A DNA stretch of 64,000 bases from Devosia sp. LC5 (GTDB lineage Bacteria; Pseudomonadota; Alphaproteobacteria; Rhizobiales; Devosiaceae). Shown piece by piece: positions 52,478-61,584 of this stretch. Every line of letters starts with the position of its first letter. Position 1 is the stretch's first letter. The notes below the pieces were generated by a model. That model was not told the origin of the DNA. It did not search any database and saw nothing but the letters and a program-made list of their open reading frames with translations. A program made the position numbers and the translations under genes. The stretch lies in assembly GCF_000735585.1 (NCBI RefSeq), contig NZ_JNNO01000044.1:143924-207923 (forward strand), given 5' to 3'.

Positions 52478-52993
52478 ATGAACCCCGATTTGATCATCCG
52501 CCCCGAACGTGCCGGAGATGAAGACGCCATCCATGCGCTTACGGCAAGCGCCTTTGAATCAATGCCGTTCAGCGATGGCTCTGAAGCACCGATTATCCGC
52601 GCGTTGCGAAGGTCCGGGCAATTGTCGCTGTCACTCGTTGCGCAACTGGATGACAGGATCGTCGGACACGTCGCGTTTTCTGCGGTGACTATCGACGGTC
52701 GGGCTAATGGTTGGTTTGGCCTGGGTCCCATTGCGGTCGATCGGGGCATTCAGCGCTCCGGCATTGGGCGGGCCCTGGTCGCCTCTGGACTTGCCACACT
52801 CAGAGAACGAGGCGCTGCCGGATGCGCTCTTATCGGGAACCCGGCCATTTACAGCCGGTTTGGTTTCGAGAGCGACGGCAAGCTGACCTATGAGGATCTA
52901 CCGTCCCATCTTGTGCAATGGGTGCGCTTTTTTGGCCCCACGCCGCGCGGGGCGCTGAAATTCGCTTCTTCGTTTGAGGCTGGTAATTACTGA
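52478..52993 (+). CDS. GNAT family N-acetyltransferase
   Basis: A 171-residue acetyltransferase (COG3153-like). The acetyl-CoA loop is QRSGIGRALVASGLATLRERG, split over the usual R/Q-x-x-G-x-A site, and the C-terminal half has NPAIYSRFGFES typical of this subgroup. It begins 9 nt after the DUF1513 stop and may ride on the iron operon. Substrate unknown. Confidence 0.87.
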   Translation: MNPDLIIRPERAGDEDAIHALTASAFESMPFSDGSEAPIIRALRRSGQLSLSLVAQLDDRIVGHVAFSAVTIDGRANGWFGLGPIAVDRGIQRSGIGRALVASGLATLRERGAAGCALIGNPAIYSRFGFESDGKLTYEDLPSHLVQWVRFFGPTPRGALKFASSFEAGNY

Positions 52994-53018
52994 ACTTGGG
53001 GCCGCTGGCCAGATAGGC

Positions 53019-54035
53019 CTATTGCGGCGCTGGCCCCGAGCTTTCGCGCAGGACCAGTTCTACCGGCCAGAGTTCGTGGACGTCTTCGATGGGTTTGCCG
53101 GCCAGGATTTGCAGGATGAGTTCGGCCATGCGGGTGCCGGCCTGGCGCATGGAGGAGCGGGTGGTGGACATGGAGGGGTACATGTTGTCGGCGTTGAGAT
53201 AGGGGAAGACGTCGTCATGGGCGATCATGGAGACGTCCTTGCCCAGCTCAAGACCAGCCTGGCGGATGGCGCGGAAGATGCCCAGGGCCGTCATCATCGA
53301 GCCGGCGAGGAAGGCCGTGGGGCGGGGGCGGAGCTCAAGCATGGCCTGGGTCATGCGGAAGGCGATTTCGTCGGTGAATACCGAATTGCCCATCAAGGCG
53401 GGATCGAAGGAGACGCCGCGCGCCGACAGGGCTGCGAGATAGCCGATTTCGCGATGCTCGGCGAAGGTGCGGCCCTTGATACCATTGAGCAAGGCAATGC
53501 GGCGATGGCCCAGATCGAGCAGGTGGCTGGTGGCGCGTTCGATTGCGCCGGTATTGTCGATATCGAGCCAGGCTACCGGCTTGCCGATATTGGTGCGGCC
53601 ATGCAGCACGAAGGGCACTTTGAGATCGAGCAGCAATTCGGCGCGTTCGTCGTGCAGAGTGGGGGAATGGAGGATGAAAGCGTCCACTTTCTGGCTGGCG
53701 GCGCCGCGTCTATAGGCGGCGACTTCATCCTCAAAGCTCTCTACGGTGGTGAGGAGGATGTCGATTTCCTCATCGGCTAGCCGTTCGCCAATACCGCCGA
53801 GAAATTCGCTGGTATGGGGGCCGAATTCATAGGAGCCGCGCAGCACCATGCCGATGGCGCCCGAGCGGCCGGTGGCGAGCCGCAAGGCGCTGGCATTGGG
53901 GCGATAGCCCAGGCGCTTGGCGGTTTCGACGACCCGCAGGCGCGTGGCTTCGTTGACTTCGGGGTAGCCATTGAGCGCGCGGCTGACAGTGGTCTGCGAC
54001 AGGCCGAGATGTTCGGCGAGGTCTTTCAGTCTCAT
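53019..54035 (-). CDS. thuR: LacI-family regulator of the trehalose-type operon
   Basis: A 338-residue LacI/GalR repressor. The helix-turn-helix is LKDLAEHLGLSQTTVSRALN at residues 3-22, with the hinge near ANASALRLATG and a periplasmic-binding-like sugar domain (60-330). ATG at 54035; an upstream extension in frame is not needed. It is divergent from thuE. The 489-nt gap holds one perfect LacI-type palindrome and one near copy, which it probably binds in the absence of trehalose or related disaccharides. Confidence 0.9.
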   Translation of the reverse strand: MRLKDLAEHLGLSQTTVSRALNGYPEVNEATRLRVVETAKRLGYRPNASALRLATGRSGAIGMVLRGSYEFGPHTSEFLGGIGERLADEEIDILLTTVESFEDEVAAYRRGAASQKVDAFILHSPTLHDERAELLLDLKVPFVLHGRTNIGKPVAWLDIDNTGAIERATSHLLDLGHRRIALLNGIKGRTFAEHREIGYLAALSARGVSFDPALMGNSVFTDEIAFRMTQAMLELRPRPTAFLAGSMMTALGIFRAIRQAGLELGKDVSMIAHDDVFPYLNADNMYPSMSTTRSSMRQAGTRMAELILQILAGKPIEDVHELWPVELVLRESSGPAPQ

Positions 54036-54167
54036 TGGCGTTCTGGCCCGGAGCAAAAATACGACAGCCTGGCGCGGGCAAATCCCACACAAGGCCTTAA
54101 GCCGCATAGGCTTTAGGGCGCGCAGACCACTTTGAACAGCGGTTCCTGCAATCCTCCTCCAATAGCA

Positions 54168-54183
54168 TTCAAAGCGATTTCAA
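54168..54183. promoter_or_regulatory. LacI-type operator, near copy
   Basis: TTCAAAGCGATTTCAA differs at two positions from the perfect palindrome at 54385-54400. It lies 133 nt upstream of the thuR start, so it may serve autoregulation or looping. Confidence 0.55.
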
Positions 54184-54384
54184 ATTTTGATGCAAGAGAG
54201 CATTTTTCCAATGCGGGCATTGAGGTGCGTACGTCAACGCAATGGTGGGTGCTAAAAGGCCATTACATATTTCACCGCGTTCAACTCTTTGATAAGTAAG
54301 CGATAAATTTATTTGCGCTGCCAAAGCGGTGTGAATCTGGCGCGTGGCTGCTTGACAGAAGTTCGGGCCTCTGGTTGTTTTTCG

Positions 54385-54400
54385 TTCAAAGCGCTTTGAA
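54385..54400. promoter_or_regulatory. LacI-type operator, perfect palindrome
   Basis: TTCAAAGCGCTTTGAA is a perfect 16-nt dyad with the central CG typical of LacI/GalR operators. It lies 125 nt upstream of the thuE ATG, in the expected promoter zone. Confidence 0.75.
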
Positions 54401-54524
54401 AAATCATGTGGTTCAGCCACTGGCGGGGCGCTTTTCTGAGGAGGAATGGACCAGGGCGGCGCATCAGGCGCGGCCCAGTTGGCATGCTTTCTCATGGATA
54501 TGGTTTCATTCGGGAGGATAACTA

Positions 54525-55793
54525 ATGAAAATCAACACACTGCTCGTTGGCCTGCTGACGAGCGTGACGCTGGTCATGGGTTCGGCCCAGGCGGCCGAAT
54601 TGTCGATCGTGTCGGGTGACACCGGCAATGGCCTGGCGTTCCTGCGCAGCCAGCTCGACAAGTTCGAGGCCGAGACCGGCAATACCGTCACCGTTGTGCC
54701 GATGCCGTCTTCGACCTCCGACCAATTCGGCCAGTACCGCCTGTGGCTTGCCGCGGGCAATGCCGATATCGATGTGTACCAGACCGACGTGATCTGGGCG
54801 CCGCAGCTGGCCGATCAGTTCCTCGATCTGACCGAAGCGGCCAAGGATGTCGTGGACCAGCACTTCCCCTCGATCATCGAATCCCAGACCGTGGACGGCA
54901 AGCTCGTTGCCCTGCCGGCCTTTACCGATGCGCCGGCCCTGTTCTACCGCACGGACCTGCTGGAAAAGTACAGCAAGCCGGTGCCCACGACCTGGGATGA
55001 AATGGCGGCGACCGCCCAGGAAATCATGGATGCCGAACGCGCTGCTGGCAATGCCGACATGTATGGCTTCGTGTTCCAGGGCAATGCCTATGAAGGGCTG
55101 ACTTGCGATGCGCTCGAATGGGTCAAGTCCAATGGCGGTGGCCAGATCGTCGAAGCCGATGGCACCATTTCGATCAATAATCCGCAGGCTGCAGCCGCTA
55201 TCGATCGTGCGGCAAGCTGGATCGGCACCATCTCGCCTGAAGGCAATCTCGCCTATCAGGAAGAAGAAAGCCGTGGTGTCTGGCAATTGGGCAATTCGGT
55301 GTTCATGCGCAACTGGCCCTATGCCTATGCGCTGGGCAATGGCGATGACTCGGCCGTCAAGGGCAAGTTCGACGTGGCGCCGCTCCCCGCCGGTGACGGC
55401 GAAGGCGCGGGCTCGGCGGCAACGCTGGGCGGCTGGAATGTCGCCGTTTCCAAGTATTCACCGGACCCGGAAGAGGCGATCAAGCTCGCGCTGTTCCTGA
55501 GTTCGGCCGAAGTGCAGAAGGAACGCGCGATCAACCAGTCCAACCTGCCCACGATCGAAGCGCTTTATGACGATGCCGACGTGCTGGCGGCTTCCCCCTT
55601 CATGGCCAATTGGAAGGAAATCTTCCAGAACGCGGTGCCGCGTCCGTCGGCGCCCACCAAGGTCAAGTATAACGAAGTGTCCTCGCTGTTCTGGAGCGCG
55701 GTCCACAATACCCTATCGGGCAATGGCACTGCCGCAGAGAACCTGGAAGTTCTCGAAGCCGACCTGTCCGACCTCAAGGGCGACGCCTGGTAA
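54525..55793 (+). CDS. thuE: Trehalose/disaccharide ABC transporter binding protein
   Basis: A 422-residue family-1 periplasmic binding protein (CUT1), signal peptide to SAQAAE. Characteristic segments are LAAGNADIDVYQTDVIWAP and the Trp/Tyr-rich FMRNWPYAYAL. Gene order with thuR, two permeases, ATPase, thuA and thuB matches the rhizobial thu operon, whose transporter takes up trehalose, maltitol and sucrose isomers. The ligand is inferred from that order. Confidence 0.9.
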   Translation: MKINTLLVGLLTSVTLVMGSAQAAELSIVSGDTGNGLAFLRSQLDKFEAETGNTVTVVPMPSSTSDQFGQYRLWLAAGNADIDVYQTDVIWAPQLADQFLDLTEAAKDVVDQHFPSIIESQTVDGKLVALPAFTDAPALFYRTDLLEKYSKPVPTTWDEMAATAQEIMDAERAAGNADMYGFVFQGNAYEGLTCDALEWVKSNGGGQIVEADGTISINNPQAAAAIDRAASWIGTISPEGNLAYQEEESRGVWQLGNSVFMRNWPYAYALGNGDDSAVKGKFDVAPLPAGDGEGAGSAATLGGWNVAVSKYSPDPEEAIKLALFLSSAEVQKERAINQSNLPTIEALYDDADVLAASPFMANWKEIFQNAVPRPSAPTKVKYNEVSSLFWSAVHNTLSGNGTAAENLEVLEADLSDLKGDAW

Positions 55794-55879
55794 GACCTCC
55801 CATAGCGCCATGGCACGGACGGCGGTTTGCCCCGCCGCCCGTGTCGCTCAAGGACCAAAGGAAACGGGAGGAATAGTGG

Positions 55880-56860
55880 ATGGCTACCGATACCATCGCG
55901 TCCGCGGCCAGTGCGGGCCGGCCCAGGATCAAATCCGAACTGATGCAGCAGAGGGTGCGCGCCGCGCGCTGGTTCCTGCTGCCCATGATGATCGCGCTGG
56001 CTGTGGTGGCCGGCTGGCCGCTGCTTCGCTCGATCTATTTTTCATTCACCGATGCCTCGCTGACCGACCTTTATGGCGCGGAATGGATCGGCATCGGCAA
56101 TTATCTGAGCTGGCGCACGCTCGATAGCGGCCGCACCATTTATCGGGGCTTGCTGGTCGATCCGGCCTGGTGGAACGCGGTGTGGAATACCGTGCGCTTC
56201 GCCTTCTGGTCGGTGCTGTGGGAGACCGTGCTGGGCATGATCGTCGCCCTGGTGCTGAATGCCGAATTCCGCGGGCGGGGCCTGGTGCGCGCGGCCATTC
56301 TCATTCCCTGGGCCATTCCCACCATCGTGTCGGCCCGCATGTGGAGCTGGATGCTGAACGACCAGTTCGGCATTCTCAACGACCTGGGCCTGCGGCTGGG
56401 GCTGCTCAGCCAGAAGGTTGCGTGGACGGCGACCGCCGAGACGGCAATGACCGCGGTGCTGGTGGTCGATATCTGGAAGACCACGCCGTTCATGGCGCTG
56501 CTGATCCTGGCCGGGTTGCAGATGATCCCCAAGGATATCTATGAAGCCGCCGAGATCGATGGCGTGCACCCGGTCAAGCAGTTCTTCAAGATCACGCTGC
56601 CGCTGGTGCGGCCGGCACTGATGGTGGCGATCATCTTCCGCGTGCTCGATGCGCTGCGCATTTTCGACCTGATCTATGTGCTGACGCCCAATAGCGCGGC
56701 GACCAAGACCATGTCCGTGCTGGCGCGGGAGAACCTGTTCGACTTCGACAAGTTCGCCTATGGCTCGGCGCAATCGACGCTGCTGTTCCTGATCATCGCT
56801 GCCTTCACCATCCTCTATATCTGGCTGGGCAAGGTGAATTTCGACGGGGGAGACCGCTAA
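55880..56860 (+). CDS. thuF: Trehalose-type ABC transporter permease (MalF type)
   Basis: A 326-residue permease with six main hydrophobic segments; TM1 is [19 protein letters not shown]. The EAA loop reads [20 protein letters not shown]. It starts 86 nt after thuE and shares the A of its TAA stop with the ATG of the next permease gene. Confidence 0.9.
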   Translation: MATDTIASAASAGRPRIKSELMQQRVRAARWFLLPMMIALAVVAGWPLLRSIYFSFTDASLTDLYGAEWIGIGNYLSWRTLDSGRTIYRGLLVDPAWWNAVWNTVRFAFWSVLWETVLGMIVALVLNAEFRGRGLVRAAILIPWAIPTIVSARMWSWMLNDQFGILNDLGLRLGLLSQKVAWTATAETAMTAVLVVDIWKTTPFMALLILAGLQMIPKDIYEAAEIDGVHPVKQFFKITLPLVRPALMVAIIFRVLDALRIFDLIYVLTPNSAATKTMSVLARENLFDFDKFAYGSAQSTLLFLIIAAFTILYIWLGKVNFDGGDR

Positions 56861-57705
56861 TGGTTGGCACGCTCAATCTATGGGGCCTCACCAAGACGGT
56901 GCTGTTCTATGCGCTGGTGGTGTTCATTGTCGTGGTGTCGGTGTTCCCGTTCTACTACGCGATCCTGACCAGCTTCAAATCGGGCACGGACCTGTTCCGC
57001 ATCACCTATTGGCCCACTTCGTTTAGCTGGAATAACTACCTGGCGGTGCTCAATACCGGCAGTTTCCCGCGTAACCTGCTCAATTCGGTCTTCGTGGCCA
57101 CGGTGACGGTGCTGCTGGCGCTGTTCCTGGCGGTGACGGCCTCGTTTGCGCTCAGCCGCGTGCGGTTCCGGGGGCGGAGCCTGTTGCTGATGACGATCCT
57201 GGCCGTCTCGATGTTTCCGCAGATCGCGGTGCTGGCCGGCCTGTTCGAGGTGATCCGTGCGCTGGGCATCTATAATACGCCCTGGGCGCTGATCTTCTCC
57301 TACACCATCTTCACGCTGCCTTTCACCGTGTGGGTGCTCACCACCTTCATGCGGGACCTGCCGGTGGAGATCGAGGAAGCGGCCATTGTCGATGGAGCCT
57401 CGCCCTGGGTGATCATCACCCGCGTCTTCCTGCCGCTGATGTGGCCGGCTTTGGTGACCACGGGGCTGCTCGCCTTTATCGGGGCGTGGAATGAGTTCCT
57501 GTTCGCGCTGACATTTACGTCATCGAACAATACCCGCACCGTGCCGGTGGCCATCGCGCTGCTGTCGGGCGGATCGCAATATGAAACGCCGTGGGGCCTG
57601 ATCATGGCCGCCTCGGTCATCGTTACCGTGCCGCTGGTGATCCTGGTGTTGATCTTCCAGCGCAAGATTGTGTCTGGCCTGACGGCCGGCGGCGTCAAGG
57701 GTTAG
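56860..57705 (+). CDS. thuG: Trehalose-type ABC transporter permease (MalG type)
   Basis: A 281-residue permease; the EAA loop is [21 protein letters not shown] and the C-terminus is [13 protein letters not shown], typical of MalG-type proteins. Start codon overlaps the stop of thuF. AGGGAGA after its stop is the ribosome site for the ATPase gene. Confidence 0.9.
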   Translation: MVGTLNLWGLTKTVLFYALVVFIVVVSVFPFYYAILTSFKSGTDLFRITYWPTSFSWNNYLAVLNTGSFPRNLLNSVFVATVTVLLALFLAVTASFALSRVRFRGRSLLLMTILAVSMFPQIAVLAGLFEVIRALGIYNTPWALIFSYTIFTLPFTVWVLTTFMRDLPVEIEEAAIVDGASPWVIITRVFLPLMWPALVTTGLLAFIGAWNEFLFALTFTSSNNTRTVPVAIALLSGGSQYETPWGLIMAASVIVTVPLVILVLIFQRKIVSGLTAGGVKG

Positions 57706-57716
57706 GGAGAAAAACA

Positions 57717-58724
57717 ATGGCAAGCATCGAGCTTCGCAAGATCCGCAAGGCCTTTGGCGCGGTGGAAGTCATCAAGGGGGTGGACCTGGAGGTCCGCTCC
57801 GGGGAATTCATGGTGTTCGTCGGCCCCTCGGGTTGCGGAAAATCCACCCTGCTGCGGCTGATTTCGGGGCTGGAGGACATTACTTCGGGCGACATGCTGT
57901 TTGATGGCAAGCTGGTCAATGCACTGGCGCCGTCCAAGCGCGGCATCGCCATGGTGTTCCAGTCCTATGCGCTTTATCCGCATATGACGGTCTATGAGAA
58001 CATGGCGTTCGGGCTGACGCTCGAAAAGGGCCATGGCAAGGAAGAAATCCGCCAGCGGGTGGAAAAAGCCGCGGACATGCTGCAGATAAGGCAATATCTC
58101 GACCGGTTGCCCAAGCAATTGTCGGGCGGGCAGCGCCAGCGCGTGGCCATTGGCCGGGCCATTACGCGCGACCCCAAAGTGTTCCTGTTCGATGAGCCGC
58201 TATCGAATCTCGACGCGGCTTTGCGCGTGGCGACCCGTATCGAAATCGCCAAGCTCCATGAGAGCATGAACAATGTCACCATGATCTATGTGACGCATGA
58301 CCAGGTGGAGGCCATGACGCTAGCCGACCGCATCTGCGTGTTGCGCGATGGCGTGATCGAGCAGGTCGGCACGCCGATGGAGCTTTATGAAAAGCCCAAT
58401 TCGGTGTTCGTCGCCGGCTTTATCGGCAGCCCCAAGATGAATTTCATCTCCGGGGAAAAGGCGGCTTCGTTCGGGGCCGAAACGGTGGGCATTCGCGGTG
58501 AGCACATCACCATCGTGCCGGACAATGGCATCTGGAGCGGCACGGTGATCCATACGGAAAACCTGGGCGCGGATAGCTATGTCTACCTGGAAATGGGCAC
58601 CGAAGAGCCGGTCGTGGTGCGGCTTGATGGACCCAATACCTATCACAGCGGCGATATCGTCCACATTTCGCCGATGGACGACAAGGTTCACCGCTTCGAC
58701 GGCGCGGGCAAGCCGATCGCCTGA
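57717..58724 (+). CDS. thuK: Trehalose-type ABC transporter ATP-binding protein
   Basis: A 335-residue CUT1 ATPase. Walker A is GPSGCGKST, the signature [14 protein letters not shown], Walker [13 protein letters not shown], and a TOBE-like domain follows [12 protein letters not shown]. It is clearly related to, but distinct from, the polyol ATPase at 23281. It starts at the ATG at 57717 with GGGAGA upstream. A repeat-bearing gap of 186 nt separates it from thuA. Confidence 0.92.
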   Translation: MASIELRKIRKAFGAVEVIKGVDLEVRSGEFMVFVGPSGCGKSTLLRLISGLEDITSGDMLFDGKLVNALAPSKRGIAMVFQSYALYPHMTVYENMAFGLTLEKGHGKEEIRQRVEKAADMLQIRQYLDRLPKQLSGGQRQRVAIGRAITRDPKVFLFDEPLSNLDAALRVATRIEIAKLHESMNNVTMIYVTHDQVEAMTLADRICVLRDGVIEQVGTPMELYEKPNSVFVAGFIGSPKMNFISGEKAASFGAETVGIRGEHITIVPDNGIWSGTVIHTENLGADSYVYLEMGTEEPVVVRLDGPNTYHSGDIVHISPMDDKVHRFDGAGKPIA

Positions 58725-58750
58725 GCAGACTTTTGCTGCATTCCAAAAGT

Positions 58751-58837
58751 AGACCTCACCCTGAGCTAGTCGAAGGGCGAGGTCGTGGCACGATCGGGGA
58801 CACGCCCTCGTGGTTCGACAAGCTCACGATGAGGTCT
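58751..58837. repeat. Inverted repeat, family D, copy 1
   Basis: An 87-nt element bounded by AGACCTC and GAGGTCT, with inner segments similar to CTCGTGGTTCGACAAGCTCA and its diverged complement. A related copy is at 59718-59804. It lies between thuK and thuA. Confidence 0.75.
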
Positions 58838-58910
58838 GCTGATCGAGCCGAACCAGCGCCAATTAACCTGGCCCATGGGCCAATTTTATTGCTTCCAGAG
58901 GAGACTACAA

Positions 58911-59693
58911 ATGCCGATCCGTACCCTGGTGTGGGGTGAAAATGTCCACGAGCAGAAGAACAAGATCGTGGCCGACAATTACCCCACCGGCATGCACAAC
59001 CAGATCGCCAAGCTGCTGTCGAGCGACAGCAATATCGTGACCAAAACCACGACTTTGCAGGAGCCCGAGCATGGCTGCAGTGTCGAGGCGCTGGCCAATA
59101 CCGATGTGCTGGTGTGGTGGGGTCACGCGGCGCATGGCGAGGTCAAGGACGAGATCGTCGAGCGCATCGCCAAGCGGGTCTGGGAAGGCATGGGCCTGAT
59201 CGTGCTGCATTCGGGCCATTTCTCCAAGATTTTCAAGCGCCTGATGGGGAGCCCCTGCGCATTGCATTGGCGCGAGGCTGGCGAGCGCGAGCGGCTGTGG
59301 GTGACCAATCCGGGCCATCCGATCGCCAAGGGCCTGCCGGCCTATTTCGAGCTCGAAATGGAAGAAATGTATGGCGAGCCCTTCAGCGTGCCCGAGCCGC
59401 TGGAGACCGTGTTCGTCTCCTGGTTCCAGGGCGGGGAAGTGTTCCGGTCGGGCCTGACCTATCGCCGTGGCGCGGGCAATATTTTCTACTTCCGCCCCGG
59501 CCACGAAACCTATCCGACCTATCACGACGATACGGTCGGGCTGGTGCTGCGCAATGCGGTCAACTGGGCGTATAACGCCAATCAGTTCCCGCAGCTGCTG
59601 GACGCGCCGAATACACCGGTGGATGAGGCGATCGAGAAGATCGTGGAACGCGGGCCGAAACTGCATCATGGCCGCGAAGAAGGCTTTAAATAA
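58911..59693 (+). CDS. thuA: ThuA family trehalose-utilisation protein
   Basis: A 260-residue cytoplasmic protein of the ThuA family, which has a class I glutamine amidotransferase-like fold. Conserved features are [14 protein letters not shown] (about residues 65-78), [18 protein letters not shown] and [17 protein letters not shown] [13 protein letters not shown]. Together with ThuB it converts imported disaccharides through 3-keto derivatives in rhizobia. The preceding GAGGAG gives a good ribosome site; the ATG at 58911 is chosen over a longer frame. Confidence 0.92.
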   Translation: MPIRTLVWGENVHEQKNKIVADNYPTGMHNQIAKLLSSDSNIVTKTTTLQEPEHGCSVEALANTDVLVWWGHAAHGEVKDEIVERIAKRVWEGMGLIVLHSGHFSKIFKRLMGSPCALHWREAGERERLWVTNPGHPIAKGLPAYFELEMEEMYGEPFSVPEPLETVFVSWFQGGEVFRSGLTYRRGAGNIFYFRPGHETYPTYHDDTVGLVLRNAVNWAYNANQFPQLLDAPNTPVDEAIEKIVERGPKLHHGREEGFK

Positions 59694-59717
59694 GTCAGAG
59701 CGGCGCTGCGGTTTTGA

Positions 59718-59804
59718 GACCTCATGGTGAGCTTGTCGAACCACGAGGTCGGGCCCGCGGCGCCCTGCCACGACCTCGTCCTTCGACAGGCTCAGGATGA
59801 GGTC
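59718..59804. repeat. Inverted repeat, family D, copy 2
   Basis: The second 87-nt copy, bounded by GACCTCATGGTGAGC on the left and GCTCAGGATGAGGTC on the right, lies between thuA and thuB. The outer arms pair with few mismatches. It would form a stem in the operon message. Confidence 0.75.
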
Positions 59805-59872
59805 TACTGAACCATCGAGCTTGATCTAACACACGCGGATCGTCTGGAACGCCCGCATAAGGAATAACGAAG

Positions 59873-60916
59873 ATGCGGTTGCTCATTCTGGGTACCGGCG
59901 GCATGGCCAATCAACATGCCAAGCATTTTGCTGCCATCGAGGGCGTGACCCTGGCGGGGGGCGTGGACGTGGACCCGGCGCGGGTCGAGGCGTTCTGCGC
60001 GGCGCATAATATGGAGCGCAGCTTCGGCTCGCTCGATGCGGCGCTGGCCTGGGGCGAGTTCGACGCCATTGCCAATGTGACGCCCGACAGCGTCCACCAC
60101 CCGACGACCATGGCGGCGCTCAAGGGCGGCAAGCATGTGTTCTGCGAAAAGCCGCTGGCGACCGACCATGCCAAGGCCATGGAAATGACCGAGACGGCCG
60201 AAAAACTCGGCCTCATCAACATGGTCAACCTGACCTATCGCAATGTCAGCCAATTGCAGAAAATGCGCGAAATCGTGCAGTCGGGCGCGGTTGGCAAGGT
60301 CAAGCATTTCGAGGCGAGCTATCTGCAGAGCTGGCTGGTGAGCAAAGCCTGGGGCGACTGGCGCACCGAGAGCCAGTGGCTGTGGCGGCTGAGCAAAAAG
60401 CACGGCTCCAATGGCGTGCTGGGCGATATCGGCGTGCATATCCTGGATTTTGCGGCCTATGGCGCGGGCAGCGATTTTTCCAAGGTATTCTGCCGGCTCG
60501 AAACCTTCGACAAGGCCGAGAATAACCGTATCGGGGAATATGACCTGGACGCCAATGACAGTTTTGCCATGACGGCGCAGCTGGAAAACGGCGCGCTGGG
60601 GGTGATCCACGCCACGCGCTGGGCCACCGGGCATTTCAACGAATTGCGGCTGCGGATCTATGGCGAACTGGGGTCGGTCGAAGTGCAGCACCGGCACGAC
60701 TGGTCCAAGCTGTTCACATGCCTTGGGGCAGATGCGGAAACCGGCACCTGGACGGAAGTTGCGGTCGATACTGTGCCGACCAATTATATGCGGTTCGTGG
60801 AAGCGGTGCGGACAGGCAAAAATTTGGAGCCCAGCTTCCGCCACGCCACCAATATCCAGAAAGTGCTGGACCTGGCGGTGATGACCGACCGGGACCGGAG
60901 CGAGCATAAGGTTTGA
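59873..60916 (+). CDS. thuB: Gfo/Idh/MocA oxidoreductase ThuB
   Basis: A 347-residue NAD(P)-dependent oxidoreductase. The nucleotide loop is GTGGMANQHAKHF (residues 6-18), the EKP motif is in CEKPLATD (about 92-99), and the C-terminal domain contains GDIGVHILDFAAYG. It is the last gene of the operon. ThuB oxidises trehalose-type disaccharides to 3-keto sugars in rhizobia; here this is inferred from order and family. Confidence 0.92.
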   Translation: MRLLILGTGGMANQHAKHFAAIEGVTLAGGVDVDPARVEAFCAAHNMERSFGSLDAALAWGEFDAIANVTPDSVHHPTTMAALKGGKHVFCEKPLATDHAKAMEMTETAEKLGLINMVNLTYRNVSQLQKMREIVQSGAVGKVKHFEASYLQSWLVSKAWGDWRTESQWLWRLSKKHGSNGVLGDIGVHILDFAAYGAGSDFSKVFCRLETFDKAENNRIGEYDLDANDSFAMTAQLENGALGVIHATRWATGHFNELRLRIYGELGSVEVQHRHDWSKLFTCLGADAETGTWTEVAVDTVPTNYMRFVEAVRTGKNLEPSFRHATNIQKVLDLAVMTDRDRSEHKV

Positions 60917-60965
60917 GGGAACGGTTCTCGATGAGGTGAGGGGCCTTGCTGCAGCCCCTCCCAAA

Positions 60966-61060
60966 CCACCGCATCTCCCTCGGGCCTGACCCGAGGGTCA
61001 CTCGCCGCTCGTGCCGGATTGAGGAAGGCCCTCGGGTCAGGCCCGAGGGAGATGCGGTGG
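60966..61060. repeat. Inverted repeat, family E
   Basis: Arms of 32 nt (60966-60997 and 61029-61060, core CCCTCGGGCCTGACCCGAGG) are perfect complements around a 31-nt loop. It lies downstream of thuB and could double as an end-of-operon stem, although no T-run follows. Confidence 0.85.
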
Positions 61061-61156
61061 GTGATTGAGGATGGTGCGAGAGCCGATGCTCTTCCCATCT
61101 TGCAACCGGGGCCTGTTCATACAACTTATGCTTCTAGCCAAATATGGAGCGTTGTC

Positions 61157-61408
61157 ATGAGCATTGTCTGGGCCATCATCATCGGGTTTTTCGCGGGGCT
61201 CATCGCCAAGTGGATCACGCCGGGGGATCGCAAGCCGAGCGGGTTTATCCTTACCACGGTGCTGGGCATTGTCGGCTCGGTGCTTGCCACCTGGCTGGGG
61301 CAGCAGGTGGGCTGGTACGGGCCCGGCGATGGCGCCAATTTCATCGGGGCGATTGTGGGCGCGGTGATTATTCTTTTGGCTTGGGGGCAGCTGGCGCGGC
61401 GGGTCTGA
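61157..61408 (+). CDS. GlsB/YeaQ/YmgE family membrane protein
   Basis: An 83-residue protein with three hydrophobic segments: WAIIIGFFAGLIAKWITPG, the Gly-rich middle TTVLGIVGSVLATWLGQQVGW, and FIGAIVGAVIILLAWGQL. This is the transglycosylase-associated (GlsB) family pattern. Members are often stress-inducible, function unknown. The ATG at 61157 is chosen because upstream in-frame sequence is repeat DNA. No EcfG box is seen upstream. Confidence 0.85.
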   Translation: MSIVWAIIIGFFAGLIAKWITPGDRKPSGFILTTVLGIVGSVLATWLGQQVGWYGPGDGANFIGAIVGAVIILLAWGQLARRV

Positions 61409-61432
61409 GAGTAATTCATCCACCCCCACAGT

Positions 61433-61510
61433 GTCATTCCCGCGAAAGCGGGAACCTCCGTTTACCGGGCTCTCCAAGCAAACAGAGGTCCCCGCTTTCG
61501 CGGGGATGAC
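61433..61510. repeat. Inverted repeat, family A, second copy
   Basis: The left arm (61433-61456) is identical over 24 nt to 23091-23114. The right arm (61487-61510) differs by two G-for-T changes. The loop is 30 nt and unlike that of the first copy. Confidence 0.85.
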
Positions 61511-61541
61511 TCTGTGGTTGGGATGAGGTCGAAGCAACAAA

Positions 61542-61563
61542 AAGGGCGCCCGCGGGCGCCCTT
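61542..61563 (-). terminator. Terminator of the 5'-nucleotidase gene
   Basis: AAGGGCGCCCGCGGGCGCCCTT is a near-continuous palindrome. On the minus strand it is followed by TTTG and lies 22 nt past the stop of the 5'-nucleotidase gene. Confidence 0.8.
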
Positions 61564-61584
61564 CGTGTTTGCGCTGAACCGAAC

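Larger units (their letters stand above)
54036..54524. other. Divergent control region, thuR / thuE
   Basis: 489 nt without a gene. It carries two LacI-type operators (54168-54183 and 54385-54400). AGGAG-like sequence (GGGAGGA) lies just before the thuE ATG. I see no riboswitch. A 108-codon frame on the minus strand here has no support. Confidence 0.6.

Noticed and set aside
54169..54495. 108-codon minus-strand frame in the thuR-thuE gap
   Set aside because: It spans both operators and has no recognisable domain or ribosome site.
60920..60945. GGAAC after thuB as an EcfG promoter for the GlsB-family gene
   Set aside because: No CGTT-like sequence 16-17 nt downstream.
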